A stretch of 64,000 bases of DNA from Halorhodospira abdelmalekii (GCF_016583625.1 NZ_NRRN01000009.1:1-64000), one strand, 5' to 3'; positions 19,574-28,268 are shown, numbered from the stretch's first letter. Notes: generated by a model not told the origin, from the sequence alone. Made by a program: numbers and translations.

Positions 19574-20566
19574 TCACTCGGGCATCGCCAGCGGCGGTTC
19601 ACTCAGGGCAGCCCACTGCTCGCGCAACTCCAAGATGTGCCCCTCCCAGTAGCGCGCCTCGGCAAACCACGGGAAAGCCTGCGGAAAGGCCGGATCCTCC
19701 CAACGCTCGGCGAGCCAGGCCGCGTGGCGCAACAGTCGCAGCGCCCGCAGCGGCTCGATCAGATGGAGCTCGCGCGGGTCGAGGTCGCGAAAGAGACGAT
19801 AGCCGTCGATCACCGCCTGTAAGTAACACTGCCGCTCCTCCCGCTCTCCCGGCAACAGCATCCAAAGGTCCTGAATGGCCGGGCCGTTGCGTGCATCATC
19901 GAGATCGACCACATGAAAGCCCTCGTCGGTCTGCAGCACATTGCCGGGATGAAAGTCGCCGTGCAGGCGGATCTGGACGACGTCGCCGGCACGCGCTACC
20001 GCATGCTGCAGGGCCTCAAGCAGATCGGCCGTCACTGTAGCGTAGGCCGATTCTAGCTCATACGGCAACCAGCCGCCGGCTAAGACCTGCTCGCGCGCCG
20101 CCCGCGCCATCGCCATCAGTTCAATCGTCGGTCGCTGGGCGAAACGCTCGCGGGCACCGACCGCGTGAATCCGCCCGATATAGCGCCCCAGGCGCTGTAG
20201 CACTTCGAGGTTATCGACCTCAAGCATGCGGCCGCCGCGCAACGGATAGAGCGCCACTCGAAACCCCGCGACCGTGTGCAGCGTCTGCTTGCCCACGGCC
20301 AGTGGAGCCACCACCGGCACCTCGGCAGCCGCCAACTCAGCGGCAAAGGCGTGCTCTTCGGCAATCTGCCGATCGCTCCAGCGCTGCGGGCGATAGAACT
20401 TGGCCACGACCGCCCCACCCGCCTCTAGCCCCACCATGTAGACTCGGTTCTCGTAGCTGTTCAGCGCCAAGAGGCGGCCGTCGCTCGGTTGCCCGCCGGC
20501 CTGTTCGACGGCGGTCAAGATCTGTTCCGGAGTCAGTGTCGCGAACGGATGCGGATCAGCAGACAC
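19574..20566 (-). CDS. srkA: SrkA/YihE-type stress-response serine/threonine kinase
   Basis: About 330 residues with the APH-like kinase fold of SrkA (YihE), which counters stress-induced toxin-mediated death in E. coli. Seen: PFATLTPEQILTAVE at the N-terminus, NSYENRVYMVG, the ATP-lysine strand AVVAKFYRPQRWS, catalytic loop LHGDFHPGNVL and the metal-binding VDLDDARNGP. The GTG start has a perfect AGGAGG 6 bases ahead; open frame further upstream has no support. E. coli pairs this gene with dsbA; here it is followed by the Fur-family gene instead and faces a small membrane protein. Confidence 0.92.
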   Translation of the reverse strand: MSADPHPFATLTPEQILTAVEQAGGQPSDGRLLALNSYENRVYMVGLEAGGAVVAKFYRPQRWSDRQIAEEHAFAAELAAAEVPVVAPLAVGKQTLHTVAGFRVALYPLRGGRMLEVDNLEVLQRLGRYIGRIHAVGARERFAQRPTIELMAMARAAREQVLAGGWLPYELESAYATVTADLLEALQHAVARAGDVVQIRLHGDFHPGNVLQTDEGFHVVDLDDARNGPAIQDLWMLLPGEREERQCYLQAVIDGYRLFRDLDPRELHLIEPLRALRLLRHAAWLAERWEDPAFPQAFPWFAEARYWEGHILELREQWAALSEPPLAMPE

Positions 20567-20636
20567 AGATTTCCTCCTAGCATGTCCGGGGTCGCTGCCA
20601 TTATCCTCTAAGGCAGTGCAACCATAGCAAGGGTAA

Positions 20637-20972
20637 ATGACTATGCAGGTCCAAACTCCACAGCGTGGCCCTATCGCCCGGGTAGCGGCGGTCATCGGAG
20701 CGATCGCCGTCATCGCCCTGGCCGCAACCCTGGGGATCGTTGTCCTCGCAGTTTTGCTCGGTTTGGCCGTCATCGGCGCCGTTATTATCGCCGTCCGCAC
20801 CTGGTGGTTGCGGCACCAAATGCGCCGTGCGGCGGCGCGCGGTGAGACGGTCAGAACCCGGCAGCACAGCGGCATCACCATCATCGAGGGCGAGTACAGC
20901 CGAGAGCCGACGCGGCGTTCCCCCGGCAACGAACGGACAGGCGAGCAGACCGAGGAACGGGAAGGGCGGTGA
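20637..20972 (+). CDS. Small membrane protein of unknown function
   Basis: 111 residues with two closely packed hydrophobic helices (about 14-55: VAAVIGAIAVIALAATLGIV onward), then a basic stretch and a hydrophilic tail containing ITIIEGEYSRE. AAGGG lies just before the ATG. It is divergent from the kinase gene across 70 bases, so the two may share a control region. I do not recognise a characterised family; short proteins ending in an IEGEY-like motif occur in other Gammaproteobacteria. No signal peptide cleavage site is evident. Confidence 0.65.
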   Translation: MTMQVQTPQRGPIARVAAVIGAIAVIALAATLGIVVLAVLLGLAVIGAVIIAVRTWWLRHQMRRAAARGETVRTRQHSGITIIEGEYSREPTRRSPGNERTGEQTEEREGR

Positions 20973-21108
20973 TCGGTTTGTCGCGGATCGGGCTGATCCT
21001 TTTCCACGCCCCCCCTTGTCCCTCTAGGGCGGCGAGCCTATCAGCACCGATCTTTCGTCCGCGCCCCATCGCGCGCTGCCGCTCCCCCCTGCCGCTAGGG
21101 AGCGACCG

Positions 21109-22005
21109 GTGAAAGAGCGCCTGAGCATCACCATCAACGACTACCGCGGGGCACGGCACTACACCCTGCACCAAGTCGTCAAACGCATCGCTCTCGCTTT
21201 GTTGGTCGCTATCCTCCTAGCACTACTCGGTGGTGGCGCGGCACTCTATGCGCTGACCAGCCAACTCGACGAACTCAGCGCCATTCAGCGCGATAAGGCA
21301 GCCTTAGCACAGACAATCCACGGGCGCCACGAGGAGTTGCGCAACCTGGTCAGCGAACGCGAGATGGAGATCCACCGCATGGATCTTGAGCTCGGTCAAA
21401 TCGAGGCGCTGATCGGACTCGACCCCAGTCCGGAGGCCGATCGCTACGAACGGCTCGACACCGCCAGTCAGACCGCCCTGGAGAAGGTATTGATGTTACG
21501 CAGCATCCCCAGTGGCTGGCCACTGCAGCAACCTGCTGTCATCCTGAGCGGCTACGGTTGGCGCACCCACCCCGTCTCCGGTCAGCGCGCCTTTCACGGA
21601 GCGGCCGACCTGCAGGCCCCCGAGGGCCAGGCGGTTGTCGCAACCGCCGACGGTATGGTGAACTTTGCCGGCCAAAGTGACAGCGACGGCCTCGGCCAGT
21701 TGGTCGTCATTCAGCACGACTTCGGCTTCCGGACCCGCTACGGCCATCTCAGCAAAATCAAGGTCAAACAGGGCGATTTTGTCCGCCAGGGCGAAATCCT
21801 CGGCCGTAGCGGTGCAACCGGCAGCACGGCAGGGCCGCAGTTACACTACGAAGTCTGGCATCTACAACGTAGACTTGACCCTGAGCCATTTCTAGAGTGG
21901 AGCCTCAGCAGCTATGATGAGCTATTCGAACGAGAGGGGCGTGTAAAATGGGAATCCTTGGCAAAGGGGATCCGTCAAAGGGCCGAGCTTCTGGAACCAC
22001 AGTGA
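21109..22005 (+). CDS. M23-family (LytM/lysostaphin fold) cell-wall protein, membrane anchored
   Basis: 298 residues: basic cytoplasmic start, one membrane helix (about 26-48), a periplasmic coiled coil (about 50-105) and a LytM domain (about 145-260). The zinc ligands appear as His163 and Asp167 (FHGAAD) and His246; the catalytic His of YGHLS is at 213. The first His of the usual HxH motif is Gln (Gln244, in GPQLHYEVW), which may lower or abolish endopeptidase activity. The GTG start has AGGGAGCG ahead. Its 3' end overlaps the bactofilin gene by 58 bases. Such pairs are known to link bactofilin scaffolds to local wall remodelling, as for Csd1-CcmA in Helicobacter. Confidence 0.92.
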   Translation: MKERLSITINDYRGARHYTLHQVVKRIALALLVAILLALLGGGAALYALTSQLDELSAIQRDKAALAQTIHGRHEELRNLVSEREMEIHRMDLELGQIEALIGLDPSPEADRYERLDTASQTALEKVLMLRSIPSGWPLQQPAVILSGYGWRTHPVSGQRAFHGAADLQAPEGQAVVATADGMVNFAGQSDSDGLGQLVVIQHDFGFRTRYGHLSKIKVKQGDFVRQGEILGRSGATGSTAGPQLHYEVWHLQRRLDPEPFLEWSLSSYDELFEREGRVKWESLAKGIRQRAELLEPQ

Positions 22006-22583
22006 TCAGCGACGGCACCCGGCTTGTCGGTGAACTCACACTGGAGTCCAATCTGCACCTTGATGGCCAAATCAAGGGAACGGTCATCTCCGATCACGAC
22101 GTCTCGATCGGCCGCAGCGGTCGTTTCGAGGGCAACATCAAAGCCGAACGACTGATCGTCAGCGGCTTCGTCGAGGGCGTTATCGACTGCACCTGCCTGG
22201 AGATCGTCGCCGAGGGGCGGGTCTTCGGTGAGCTGCACAGCGACGACTTCGTCATCGAACCCGGCGGTCAATTTCTCGGCGAAAGCCACCCTCGCCGCGA
22301 GGTTCCGCTTGCCAGCCTCAGCAATGAACGCTCGGGGGAGGCACGACTCGCCGCCCCGGCGGAGGCGTACGCCCCGGTGGACGGTGGTGCAAACAACAGG
22401 GCTCAGCCGCAGGCGCGCGCCGTTCCCCCCCCCTCCACGACACCGCGTACCGGTGCCGAGGCTAGCGGTGGCGGCGAGCTGCCCGGAAATGCCACCAAGG
22501 AGAGAGAGGAGGAGGCGGAAGGGAGCCCTCAGGAGGGCGCTACCGCCGCGCCACCTCGACGCACAACCTGGGGTCGGCGCTAA
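21948..22583 (+). CDS. Bactofilin (polymer-forming cytoskeletal protein)
   Basis: The DUF583 beta-helix is recognised by GTTVISDGTRLVGELTLESN, LHLDGQIKGTV, GRSGRFEGNIKAERL, VSGFVEGVI and VFGELHSDDFVIEPGGQF. Bactofilins polymerise without nucleotide into membrane-bound filaments that position wall enzymes or other cargo. The short N-terminus (MGILGKGDPSKG) resembles the membrane-targeting end of other bactofilins, supporting this ATG despite the long overlap with the M23 gene. Residues after about 125 form an Ala/Pro/Glu-rich disordered tail, longer than usual. The gene has AGAGGGG 8 bases before its start. Confidence 0.95.
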   Translation: MGILGKGDPSKGRASGTTVISDGTRLVGELTLESNLHLDGQIKGTVISDHDVSIGRSGRFEGNIKAERLIVSGFVEGVIDCTCLEIVAEGRVFGELHSDDFVIEPGGQFLGESHPRREVPLASLSNERSGEARLAAPAEAYAPVDGGANNRAQPQARAVPPPSTTPRTGAEASGGGELPGNATKEREEEAEGSPQEGATAAPPRRTTWGRR

Positions 22584-22673
22584 TACGCAAACAACGTGTT
22601 AGGATAGGCTTCGGCGACGTTAGCGACCCATGTTTCTTACTTTTTCAGCCGCAGCAGCAAGGGGGGCAGGATC

Positions 22674-23840
22674 GTGGAACGGTGTATTGGGCTCGACCTA
22701 GGATACGGCTTTATCAAGGTTGACGACGGCCGCGAGGGACATATCTTCCCAAGCGTCGTCGGCGAGGGCGATTCGGGGATGCCGATGTCACTCGGGATTG
22801 CCCCGCGTGGCGGGAGCAGCGAGTTGCGTATCTCTTACAACGGGCGCAGCTATCTGCTCGGTGATCACGCCATTCGCCACTCCCGTCTGGCGCACCGCGG
22901 GCTGTCGCCGACCCGCGCCGAAGGAGACGACCTCCGGATCCTCTTTCTTGGCGCCCTCAGCCTCTATGCGCGCGAGACGATCAATAACTTCTACGTCGTC
23001 ACCGGTCTGCCCCCGGGGCGGATGCACATGGCCGACGATCTTATCCGTCAGCTGCGCGGCGACCATGAGATCGTCCGCTACGCCGGCGCGAGCCGCTTCG
23101 GCATCAGCATCCGCCTAGAGCGCATTGAGGTCGTGCCACAGCCGGTCGGCACCTACTGGGCCGAGGTACTCGACGAACGCGGGCAAATTCGCCCCGACCA
23201 TCCGCTGCTCAACGGCCGCGTCGGCATCCTCGATGTCGGTTTTCGCACCAGCGACTTTGCGACCGTCATCGGCGGCGAATACTCCCCAGGGTTCTGCCGC
23301 ACGGTGCCGCTCGGAATCTCTTTCGGCTACGAAGAGATCGCCCAGGAGCTCTCTACCCAGTACGGCCTAGAGCGCGAGCAGTACGCCCTCGATGAGGCAG
23401 TCATCAGCGGTCAGGTTAACGTCTCGGGCCGACCGATCGATATCACCGACCTACGCGATCGCATCTTTGGTGACATCGGCACCAAACTGCTCGTTGAAGT
23501 CCGCTCGCTGTGGCAAATCCAAGACTACGACCACATCATCATCACCGGCGGTGGCGGCCGCGTACTGGAACGCTACATGCGCCCGGAGTTGCCGCAATCC
23601 TACCTAGCAAACGACTCGATTACGGCCAATGCTCGTGGCTACTACGCCTGGGCCCAGTTCAACGCCCATCAGCAGGCACCCGAGCAGGCGACCCGGGGTG
23701 ACGGGCAGCTGGAGATGTATGGCGGAGGCTCGAATACGCCCGCCGTCGCTGATAACGACCTGCCGGCGGACGAAGAGGAGGCACAGAGCATGGCGCAGGA
23801 CCCCTATGCTGGGCGCAAACGCACCGGCAGCAAAGGGTAA
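22674..23840 (+). CDS. ParM/Alp-type bacterial actin, chromosomally placed
   Basis: 388 residues of the actin/ParM superfamily: phosphate-1 loop GLDLGYGFIKV (Asp8), phosphate-2 loop ILDVGFRTSDF (Asp187), adenosine motif IIITGGGGRVLE (288-299) and the closing ANARGYYAWAQF helix. The last 50 residues are an acidic, Gly-rich tail. Plasmid relatives push DNA apart, but no centromere-like repeat array or ParR-type adaptor gene is beside it. It follows a bactofilin by 90 bases and precedes a phasin, so a role in positioning wall enzymes, membranes or storage granules is possible. Start is GTG with a GGGGGGCAGG ribosome site. Confidence 0.88.
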   Translation: MERCIGLDLGYGFIKVDDGREGHIFPSVVGEGDSGMPMSLGIAPRGGSSELRISYNGRSYLLGDHAIRHSRLAHRGLSPTRAEGDDLRILFLGALSLYARETINNFYVVTGLPPGRMHMADDLIRQLRGDHEIVRYAGASRFGISIRLERIEVVPQPVGTYWAEVLDERGQIRPDHPLLNGRVGILDVGFRTSDFATVIGGEYSPGFCRTVPLGISFGYEEIAQELSTQYGLEREQYALDEAVISGQVNVSGRPIDITDLRDRIFGDIGTKLLVEVRSLWQIQDYDHIIITGGGGRVLERYMRPELPQSYLANDSITANARGYYAWAQFNAHQQAPEQATRGDGQLEMYGGGSNTPAVADNDLPADEEEAQSMAQDPYAGRKRTGSKG

Positions 23841-23884
23841 AGTCAGCTTATGAGGCGCGTGTAGGGCACTGGCTACCAATCGGG

Positions 23885-23920
23885 TGTTGCATTGCACCAC
23901 GGAGCGTGTTACGTTGCACC
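23885..23920 (+). promoter_or_regulatory. Phasin promoter with PhaR-like direct repeats
   Basis: TGTTGCATTGCACC at 23885 recurs as TGTTACGTTGCACC at 23907, a spacing of 22 bases or about two helical turns. The repeats overlap a possible promoter, TTGCAT (23887) and TACGTT (23910) 17 bases apart. TGC/TTGCA-rich sites of this kind are targets of PhaR, which represses phasin genes until granules form. The operator call is inference. Confidence 0.45.
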
Positions 23921-23965
23921 GCACAATCGGTGCAGTCCACAACGATCCGTGATGAGGGGGTAGCC

Positions 23966-24439
23966 ATGCAAGAGTCAATGAACCAATCGATGCAACAGAT
24001 GCAGAAGATGTTCGAGCCGGCACGGAAGATGAGCACGTTGATGCTCGACCACGCCGAGAAGATCATGCATCTCAACCTGGACGCCGCGCGCGCCTACAAC
24101 AACCTGGCCACCGAACAGGTGCGTAATGCCCTAGCGATCCGTGACCTCGAAAGCCTACAGGCGTGCCTGAACAGCCAAGGCAAGGTCATGCAAACGGTCA
24201 GCAGCAAGCTGAGCGAGGACGCCAACACCCTGGCCGATCTGAGCAAAAACATGGGTGAAGAGGTCCAGAAGATCGCGCGCGAGAACGTCACGGTCCTGAC
24301 CGAAAGCGTGCGCAACCAGCAAAACAAGGGTGCGCAGCAGCAGGAAGAGAAGAAGAGCCGGAGCGGCACGGCACGCAGCGATTCGGCAGCAAACAGCAGC
24401 ACCAGCGGCACCGGGGCCAGCGCCAAGAAGTCGGCCTGA
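23966..24439 (+). CDS. Phasin-family granule-associated protein
   Basis: 157 residues, almost all helical: MQQMQKMFEPARKMSTLMLD, HLNLDAARAYNNLATEQVRN, LSEDANTLADLSKNMGEEVQ. This matches the phasin 2 family that coats polyhydroxyalkanoate granules, with a Lys/Ser/Ala-rich disordered tail as in several phasins. I start at the ATG preceded by TGAGGGGG; the open frame continues 20 codons upstream through the likely operator and is not needed. No PHA synthase or phaR gene is in the window. It follows the actin-like gene but has its own probable promoter. Confidence 0.85.
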   Translation: MQESMNQSMQQMQKMFEPARKMSTLMLDHAEKIMHLNLDAARAYNNLATEQVRNALAIRDLESLQACLNSQGKVMQTVSSKLSEDANTLADLSKNMGEEVQKIARENVTVLTESVRNQQNKGAQQQEEKKSRSGTARSDSAANSSTSGTGASAKKSA

Positions 24440-24549
24440 GCCTAAGAAAGACGGGTCAAGCGACTGTGCGTAGCGGACGTTTAGTCGCCTCCCGACGTTG
24501 TGCACGAGAGTTGGGTACAGCGAAAGAGATGCGAGTGAGCGCTTTTCCC

Positions 24550-24656
24550 GGGAACGCCGACGTCCCCGTCGGCAAGCATGATAGAAATGCCGGCGAGGAC
24601 GCCGGCGTTCCCAGGAGCCGGCGCTCCTAAAGAATGCCGGCAAGAACGCCGACGCG
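24550..24656. repeat. REP-like GC-rich inverted repeat cluster
   Basis: Two 25-base arms (24550-24574 and 24588-24612) pair with three mismatches across a 13-base AT-rich loop. A further near-palindrome (24613-24628) and a degraded copy of the second arm (from 24631) follow. It lies between the converging phasin and purD genes and could act as a two-way terminator or transcript-end stabiliser. No gene is visible in this 239-base gap. Confidence 0.75.
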
Positions 24657-24678
24657 AGCCACTCTCTCCCTATATTTT

Positions 24679-25977
24679 TCACCCACCAGCTTGTTGCTCA
24701 CGCCGAATGGCGTGGTGGGCAATATCGCTGCGATAGAAGGCCCCTTCCCAATCGATTGCCGCCACCCGCTCGTAGGCGCGTCGTTGCGCAGCGGTCACCG
24801 AATCGCCTAGCGCACAGCAGCACAGGACCCGGCCACCGTTGGTGACCACCGCACCGTCAGCGGCGAGTGCCGTACCGCCGTGGAAGACCTTGACGCCTTC
24901 ACACTCCGGCCCAGCCAGCCCCCGAATGACTCGGCCACGCTCGACGGCACCGGGATAGCCGGCAGCCGCCATCACCACACCAACGGCCGGACGCGCCTCC
25001 CAAGCCAAGTCCAGCGCTTGCAGGCGGCCCTCAAGGGCAGCTTCGCAGAGCTCCGCAAAATCGGTACACAGACGCAAGAGCAGCGGTTGAGCCTCGGGGT
25101 CGCCGAGGCGGCAATTGAACTCCAACACACGCGGGTTCCCGTCCTCATCAATCATCAGGCCGGCGTAGAGAAAGCCTTTGTAGGGGCGCCCCTCGGCGGC
25201 CAAACCGGCGACCGTCGGCTGCAACACCTCGCGCATGACCCGCTCATGGAGCGCCTCATCCATCAAAGGAGCGGGTGAGTAGGCTCCCATGCCGCCGGTA
25301 TTCGGCCCCCGGTCGCCGTCATCGCGTGGTTTATGGTCTTGCGAGCTGGCCATCGATACGACCGTCTCGCCGTCGACCACGGCGATAAAGCTGAGCTCTT
25401 CGCCGCGCAAGCACTCCTCGACGACGATCCGCTGCCCCGCCTCGCCGAAGGCCTCCCCTGAGAGCATCCGCTCGGCAGCGAGCAGAGCGTGATCGAGCGT
25501 CTCAGCGATCTCAACCCCCTTACCGGAGGCCAGGCCGTCGGCCTTGACCACCAGCGGCGCGCGCGCCTGGCAGATGTAATCACGCGCCTGCTCCAAGTCG
25601 TCGAAGGTCTCGTAAGCGGCGGTCGGAATCCCGTGGCGGCTCATAAAGCCCTTGGCGAAGGCCTTAGAGCCCTCCAACTCGGCGGCCGCTGCAGTAGGCC
25701 CCAAACACTGCAACCCAGCCTCACGGAAGGTATCGACAATCCCGGCCACCAACGGCGCCTCAGGCCCAACGACGGTGAAGGCCACCTCGTGTTCACGGGC
25801 CAGCTGTGCCAACGCCGGGATATCCTCGGCCCCGATACCGACATTGCGCACCTTAGCCTCGCCTGCCGTCCCGGCGTTACCGGGGGCGACGAGCACCTCA
25901 CTCACCTGCGCCGAGCGCGCCAAAGCCCACGCCATCGCATGCTCACGCCCGCCGCCGCCAACCACTAACACCTTCAT
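24679..25977 (-). CDS. purD: Phosphoribosylamine-glycine ligase
   Basis: Second step of purine synthesis: joins glycine to phosphoribosylamine with ATP to give GAR. The 432-residue product has the family length. It begins MKVLVVGGGGREHAMAWALA and shows GPEAPLVAGIVD, the ATP-grasp segment LVVKADGLASGKGV, SFIAVVDGETV, NTGGMGAYSPAP and FNCRLGDPEAQ. I start at the Met before KVLVVGGGG; 18 further codons upstream are open but unsupported. It is the distal gene after purH, separated by a 172-base gap with a repeat hairpin. Confidence 0.96.
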   Translation of the reverse strand: MKVLVVGGGGREHAMAWALARSAQVSEVLVAPGNAGTAGEAKVRNVGIGAEDIPALAQLAREHEVAFTVVGPEAPLVAGIVDTFREAGLQCLGPTAAAAELEGSKAFAKGFMSRHGIPTAAYETFDDLEQARDYICQARAPLVVKADGLASGKGVEIAETLDHALLAAERMLSGEAFGEAGQRIVVEECLRGEELSFIAVVDGETVVSMASSQDHKPRDDGDRGPNTGGMGAYSPAPLMDEALHERVMREVLQPTVAGLAAEGRPYKGFLYAGLMIDEDGNPRVLEFNCRLGDPEAQPLLLRLCTDFAELCEAALEGRLQALDLAWEARPAVGVVMAAAGYPGAVERGRVIRGLAGPECEGVKVFHGGTALAADGAVVTNGGRVLCCCALGDSVTAAQRRAYERVAAIDWEGAFYRSDIAHHAIRREQQAGG

Positions 25978-26027
25978 AGAGAGTCCCACCGTTCCGTTAA
26001 ACGTACCTAAACTTACTGAATCGCCGG

Positions 26028-26054
26028 CCACTCACTGAGTCACTCACTGAGTGG
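26028..26054. repeat. 12-bp tandem duplication forming a hairpin, purH-purD gap
   Basis: CACTCACTGAGT occurs twice in tandem (26029-26052). With flanking bases the unit pairs with itself as a 12-of-13 imperfect stem. It lies between purH and purD and could reduce read-through into purD. Confidence 0.75.
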
Positions 26055-26149
26055 CTGGCCCAAGAATGACGGCCCCAATCAGCCCTTGACCAGCCCTCAG
26101 TCAGTTGAGTTGCAATCGGTCGTCAATCGAGCCAGCCAGTCGCGCCCAC

Positions 26150-27733
26150 TCAGTGGCGGAAGTGCCGCATCCCGGTAAAGACCATCGCCAAGCCGTGCTC
26201 GTTGGCCGCATCGATGACCTCTTGATCGCGCTGCGAGCCACCCGGCTGGATAACCGCTGCCGCCCCGGCTGCCGCCGCCTGATCGATCCCATCGCGAAAC
26301 GGGAAAAAGGCATCCGAGGCCAACACCGAACCGCTCAACGCCAGCCCTGCCTCGGCCGCCTTCTCCACGGCGATGCGAGCACTAAAGACTCGGCTCATCT
26401 GCCCGGCACCGATCCCGAGTGTCCGGCCGCCACCAGCAAAGACAATGGCATTCGATTTGACATGCCGCACCACCTCCCAGGCAAAGCGCAGATCGGCCCA
26501 CTCGGCATCACTCGGTGCCCGTTCGGTCACCACCTGCAGCTGCTGCATATCAAGCACCGCGGTATCGCGATCTTGCACCAACAGACCACCGCGTACGCGC
26601 TTGCAATCGAGCTCAGCAACCGGCGCTAACGACCACGCACCACTCTCCAGCACGCGCACGTTAGGCTTGCCGGCAAAGGCCGCGGCAGCACCCTCGCTCA
26701 CCTGCGGCGCAATCACCACCTCAACGAACTGGCGCCCCAGGATCGCCGCAGCCAGCTTCTCATCCAGCGTGCCGTTAACGGCGATGATACCGCCAAAGGC
26801 CGAGGTCGGATCGACGGCAAAGGCGCGCTCGTAGGCGGTCACCAGATCGGCCGCGGAGGCGACTCCGCACGGATTGGCGTGTTTGACGATGACACAAGTC
26901 GGCTCACTAAAGGCTTTGACGCACTCCAAGGCTGCATCGGTATCGGCAATGTTGTTGTAGGAGAGGGTCTTACCCTGAACGAAGCGTGCACTCGTGACAC
27001 TCGCTGTGGCGACCTCAAGGTCGCGATAGAAAGCCGCACGTTGATGCGGGTTCTCGCCGTAGCGCATCTCGGACACCTTCTCCACCTGCAGCGTCCAGAG
27101 CGGCGGGAAGGGCTCCGTGACCTCACCGCTGCCATCACGACAACCCAAGTAGGCGGCAATCGCCCCATCGTAGCGGGCGGTATGGGAGAAGGCGCGAACC
27201 GCTAGACGATGACGCAACGCCGTCGTGGTGCCACCGTGGGCGTCAAGCTCCTCAAGCACTTCGGCATAAGCATCTGGGTCGGTGAGCACCGCCACATCGC
27301 GATGGTTCTTGGCAGCGGCACGGATCATCGCCGGACCGCCGATATCGATATTCTCAATGGCATCGGCCAAGGTACAGCCGGCCTTCTTGGTGGTCTCTTC
27401 GAAGGGGTAGAGGTTGACACAGAGCAGATCGATCGGTCCGATTTCATGCTCGGCCATCACCGCATCGTCGATCCCGCGCCGCCCCAACAATCCGCCGTGG
27501 ATGCGCGGGTGCAGTGTCTTAACTCGGCCGTCCATGATTTCGGGAAAGCCGGTCACCGAGGCGACTTCGCGCACTGCAATCCCCTGCTCACTGAGCAGCC
27601 GGGCCGTTCCACCCGTCGATACAATCTCAACCCCACGCTCGTGCAGTGCTGCGGCAAAAGCCGCTATCCCCGACTTATCCGAGACGCTAATCAACGCCCG
27701 GCGGATCGATCGTATATTTTGATCTGTAGCCAT
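26150..27733 (-). CDS. purH: Bifunctional AICAR transformylase / IMP cyclohydrolase
   Basis: Catalyses the last two steps of IMP synthesis. The 527-residue chain has the N-terminal IMP cyclohydrolase domain ([39 protein letters not shown]) and the C-terminal transformylase domain ([65 protein letters not shown]). AGGCAGG precedes the ATG. The purH-purD order after fis is common in Pseudomonas and relatives. I did not find a convincing PurR operator upstream. Confidence 0.97.
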   Translation of the reverse strand: MATDQNIRSIRRALISVSDKSGIAAFAAALHERGVEIVSTGGTARLLSEQGIAVREVASVTGFPEIMDGRVKTLHPRIHGGLLGRRGIDDAVMAEHEIGPIDLLCVNLYPFEETTKKAGCTLADAIENIDIGGPAMIRAAAKNHRDVAVLTDPDAYAEVLEELDAHGGTTTALRHRLAVRAFSHTARYDGAIAAYLGCRDGSGEVTEPFPPLWTLQVEKVSEMRYGENPHQRAAFYRDLEVATASVTSARFVQGKTLSYNNIADTDAALECVKAFSEPTCVIVKHANPCGVASAADLVTAYERAFAVDPTSAFGGIIAVNGTLDEKLAAAILGRQFVEVVIAPQVSEGAAAAFAGKPNVRVLESGAWSLAPVAELDCKRVRGGLLVQDRDTAVLDMQQLQVVTERAPSDAEWADLRFAWEVVRHVKSNAIVFAGGGRTLGIGAGQMSRVFSARIAVEKAAEAGLALSGSVLASDAFFPFRDGIDQAAAAGAAAVIQPGGSQRDQEVIDAANEHGLAMVFTGMRHFRH

Positions 27734-27843
27734 AACCTGCCTATCTGTCTGTCATGGTTTCCATTGCTGGAATCATTACCGTGAATGGCCCTTAAAGAGC
27801 GTTCTTAGAGCGCGCACCGCCCACGGAACGCAACGCACCGTCG

Positions 27844-28137
27844 TCAGGAGGCGAGTCCGTGCTCGCGCAGTTTTTTTCGCAGCGTTGCCCGATTGAGCCC
27901 GAGTAGTTGCGCGGCCTTAGTCTGGTTGCCGTTCGTGCGCAGCATCACCGCCTGCAGCAGCGGGGCTTCGACCTCGCGCAAGACTAAGTGATAAAGACCG
28001 TGGCAATCGTGCCCAGCCAACTCACGGAAGTAGTCATCCAGCGCCTGCGTTACCGCCGCGCGAATCGGCCCGCCCTCCACACCCGTTTCACCGCGCGGCG
28101 AGCCGCACTGCGGCTCCGCGCCCTCTGCCTTATCCAT
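27844..28137 (-). CDS. fis: Nucleoid protein Fis
   Basis: Fis bends DNA and activates stable-RNA promoters during fast growth. The C-terminal helix-turn-helix (GNQTKAAQLLGLNRATLRKK) and the preceding dimer helices (ALDDYFRELAGHDCHGLYHL) are clear. I use the ATG giving 97 residues, equal to the usual length; a GTG 22 codons upstream would add a Gly-rich extension. In related genomes dusB lies directly upstream; here the slot is empty and a 5-bp microsatellite precedes the gene. Confidence 0.93.
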   Translation of the reverse strand: MDKAEGAEPQCGSPRGETGVEGGPIRAAVTQALDDYFRELAGHDCHGLYHLVLREVEAPLLQAVMLRTNGNQTKAAQLLGLNRATLRKKLREHGLAS

Positions 28138-28220
28138 CTCTGCCGCACCCCTTTTCACTGTCGTCGCTAGCGATCCGGCGGGCCCGCCCCGTTCCTGATC
28201 CACCTCGATCCAACCAGCCC

Positions 28221-28250
28221 AACTCGATTCAATTCAATTCGATTCAATTC
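28221..28250. repeat. Five-base tandem repeat upstream of fis
   Basis: Six consecutive 5-base units of the form (G/A)A(T/C)TC make an AT-rich run in a GC-rich genome, 84 bases before the fis ATG. On the fis strand it reads as repeated GAATT/GAATC. It could act as an UP-like element or vary by slippage. Confidence 0.75.
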
Positions 28251-28268
28251 AAACGGATACCTCGGGCC

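Noticed and set aside
20567-21007. Upstream extension of the SrkA-like kinase
   Set aside because: Antisense to the small membrane protein; a perfect AGGAGG marks the GTG start at 20566.
22674-23840. Plasmid origin or partition locus
   Set aside because: The ParM-like gene lacks a ParR partner and a centromere repeat array, and the surroundings are chromosomal housekeeping genes.
24550-24656. CRISPR array
   Set aside because: Copies are palindromic, unequal and without spacers of constant length; no cas gene is near.
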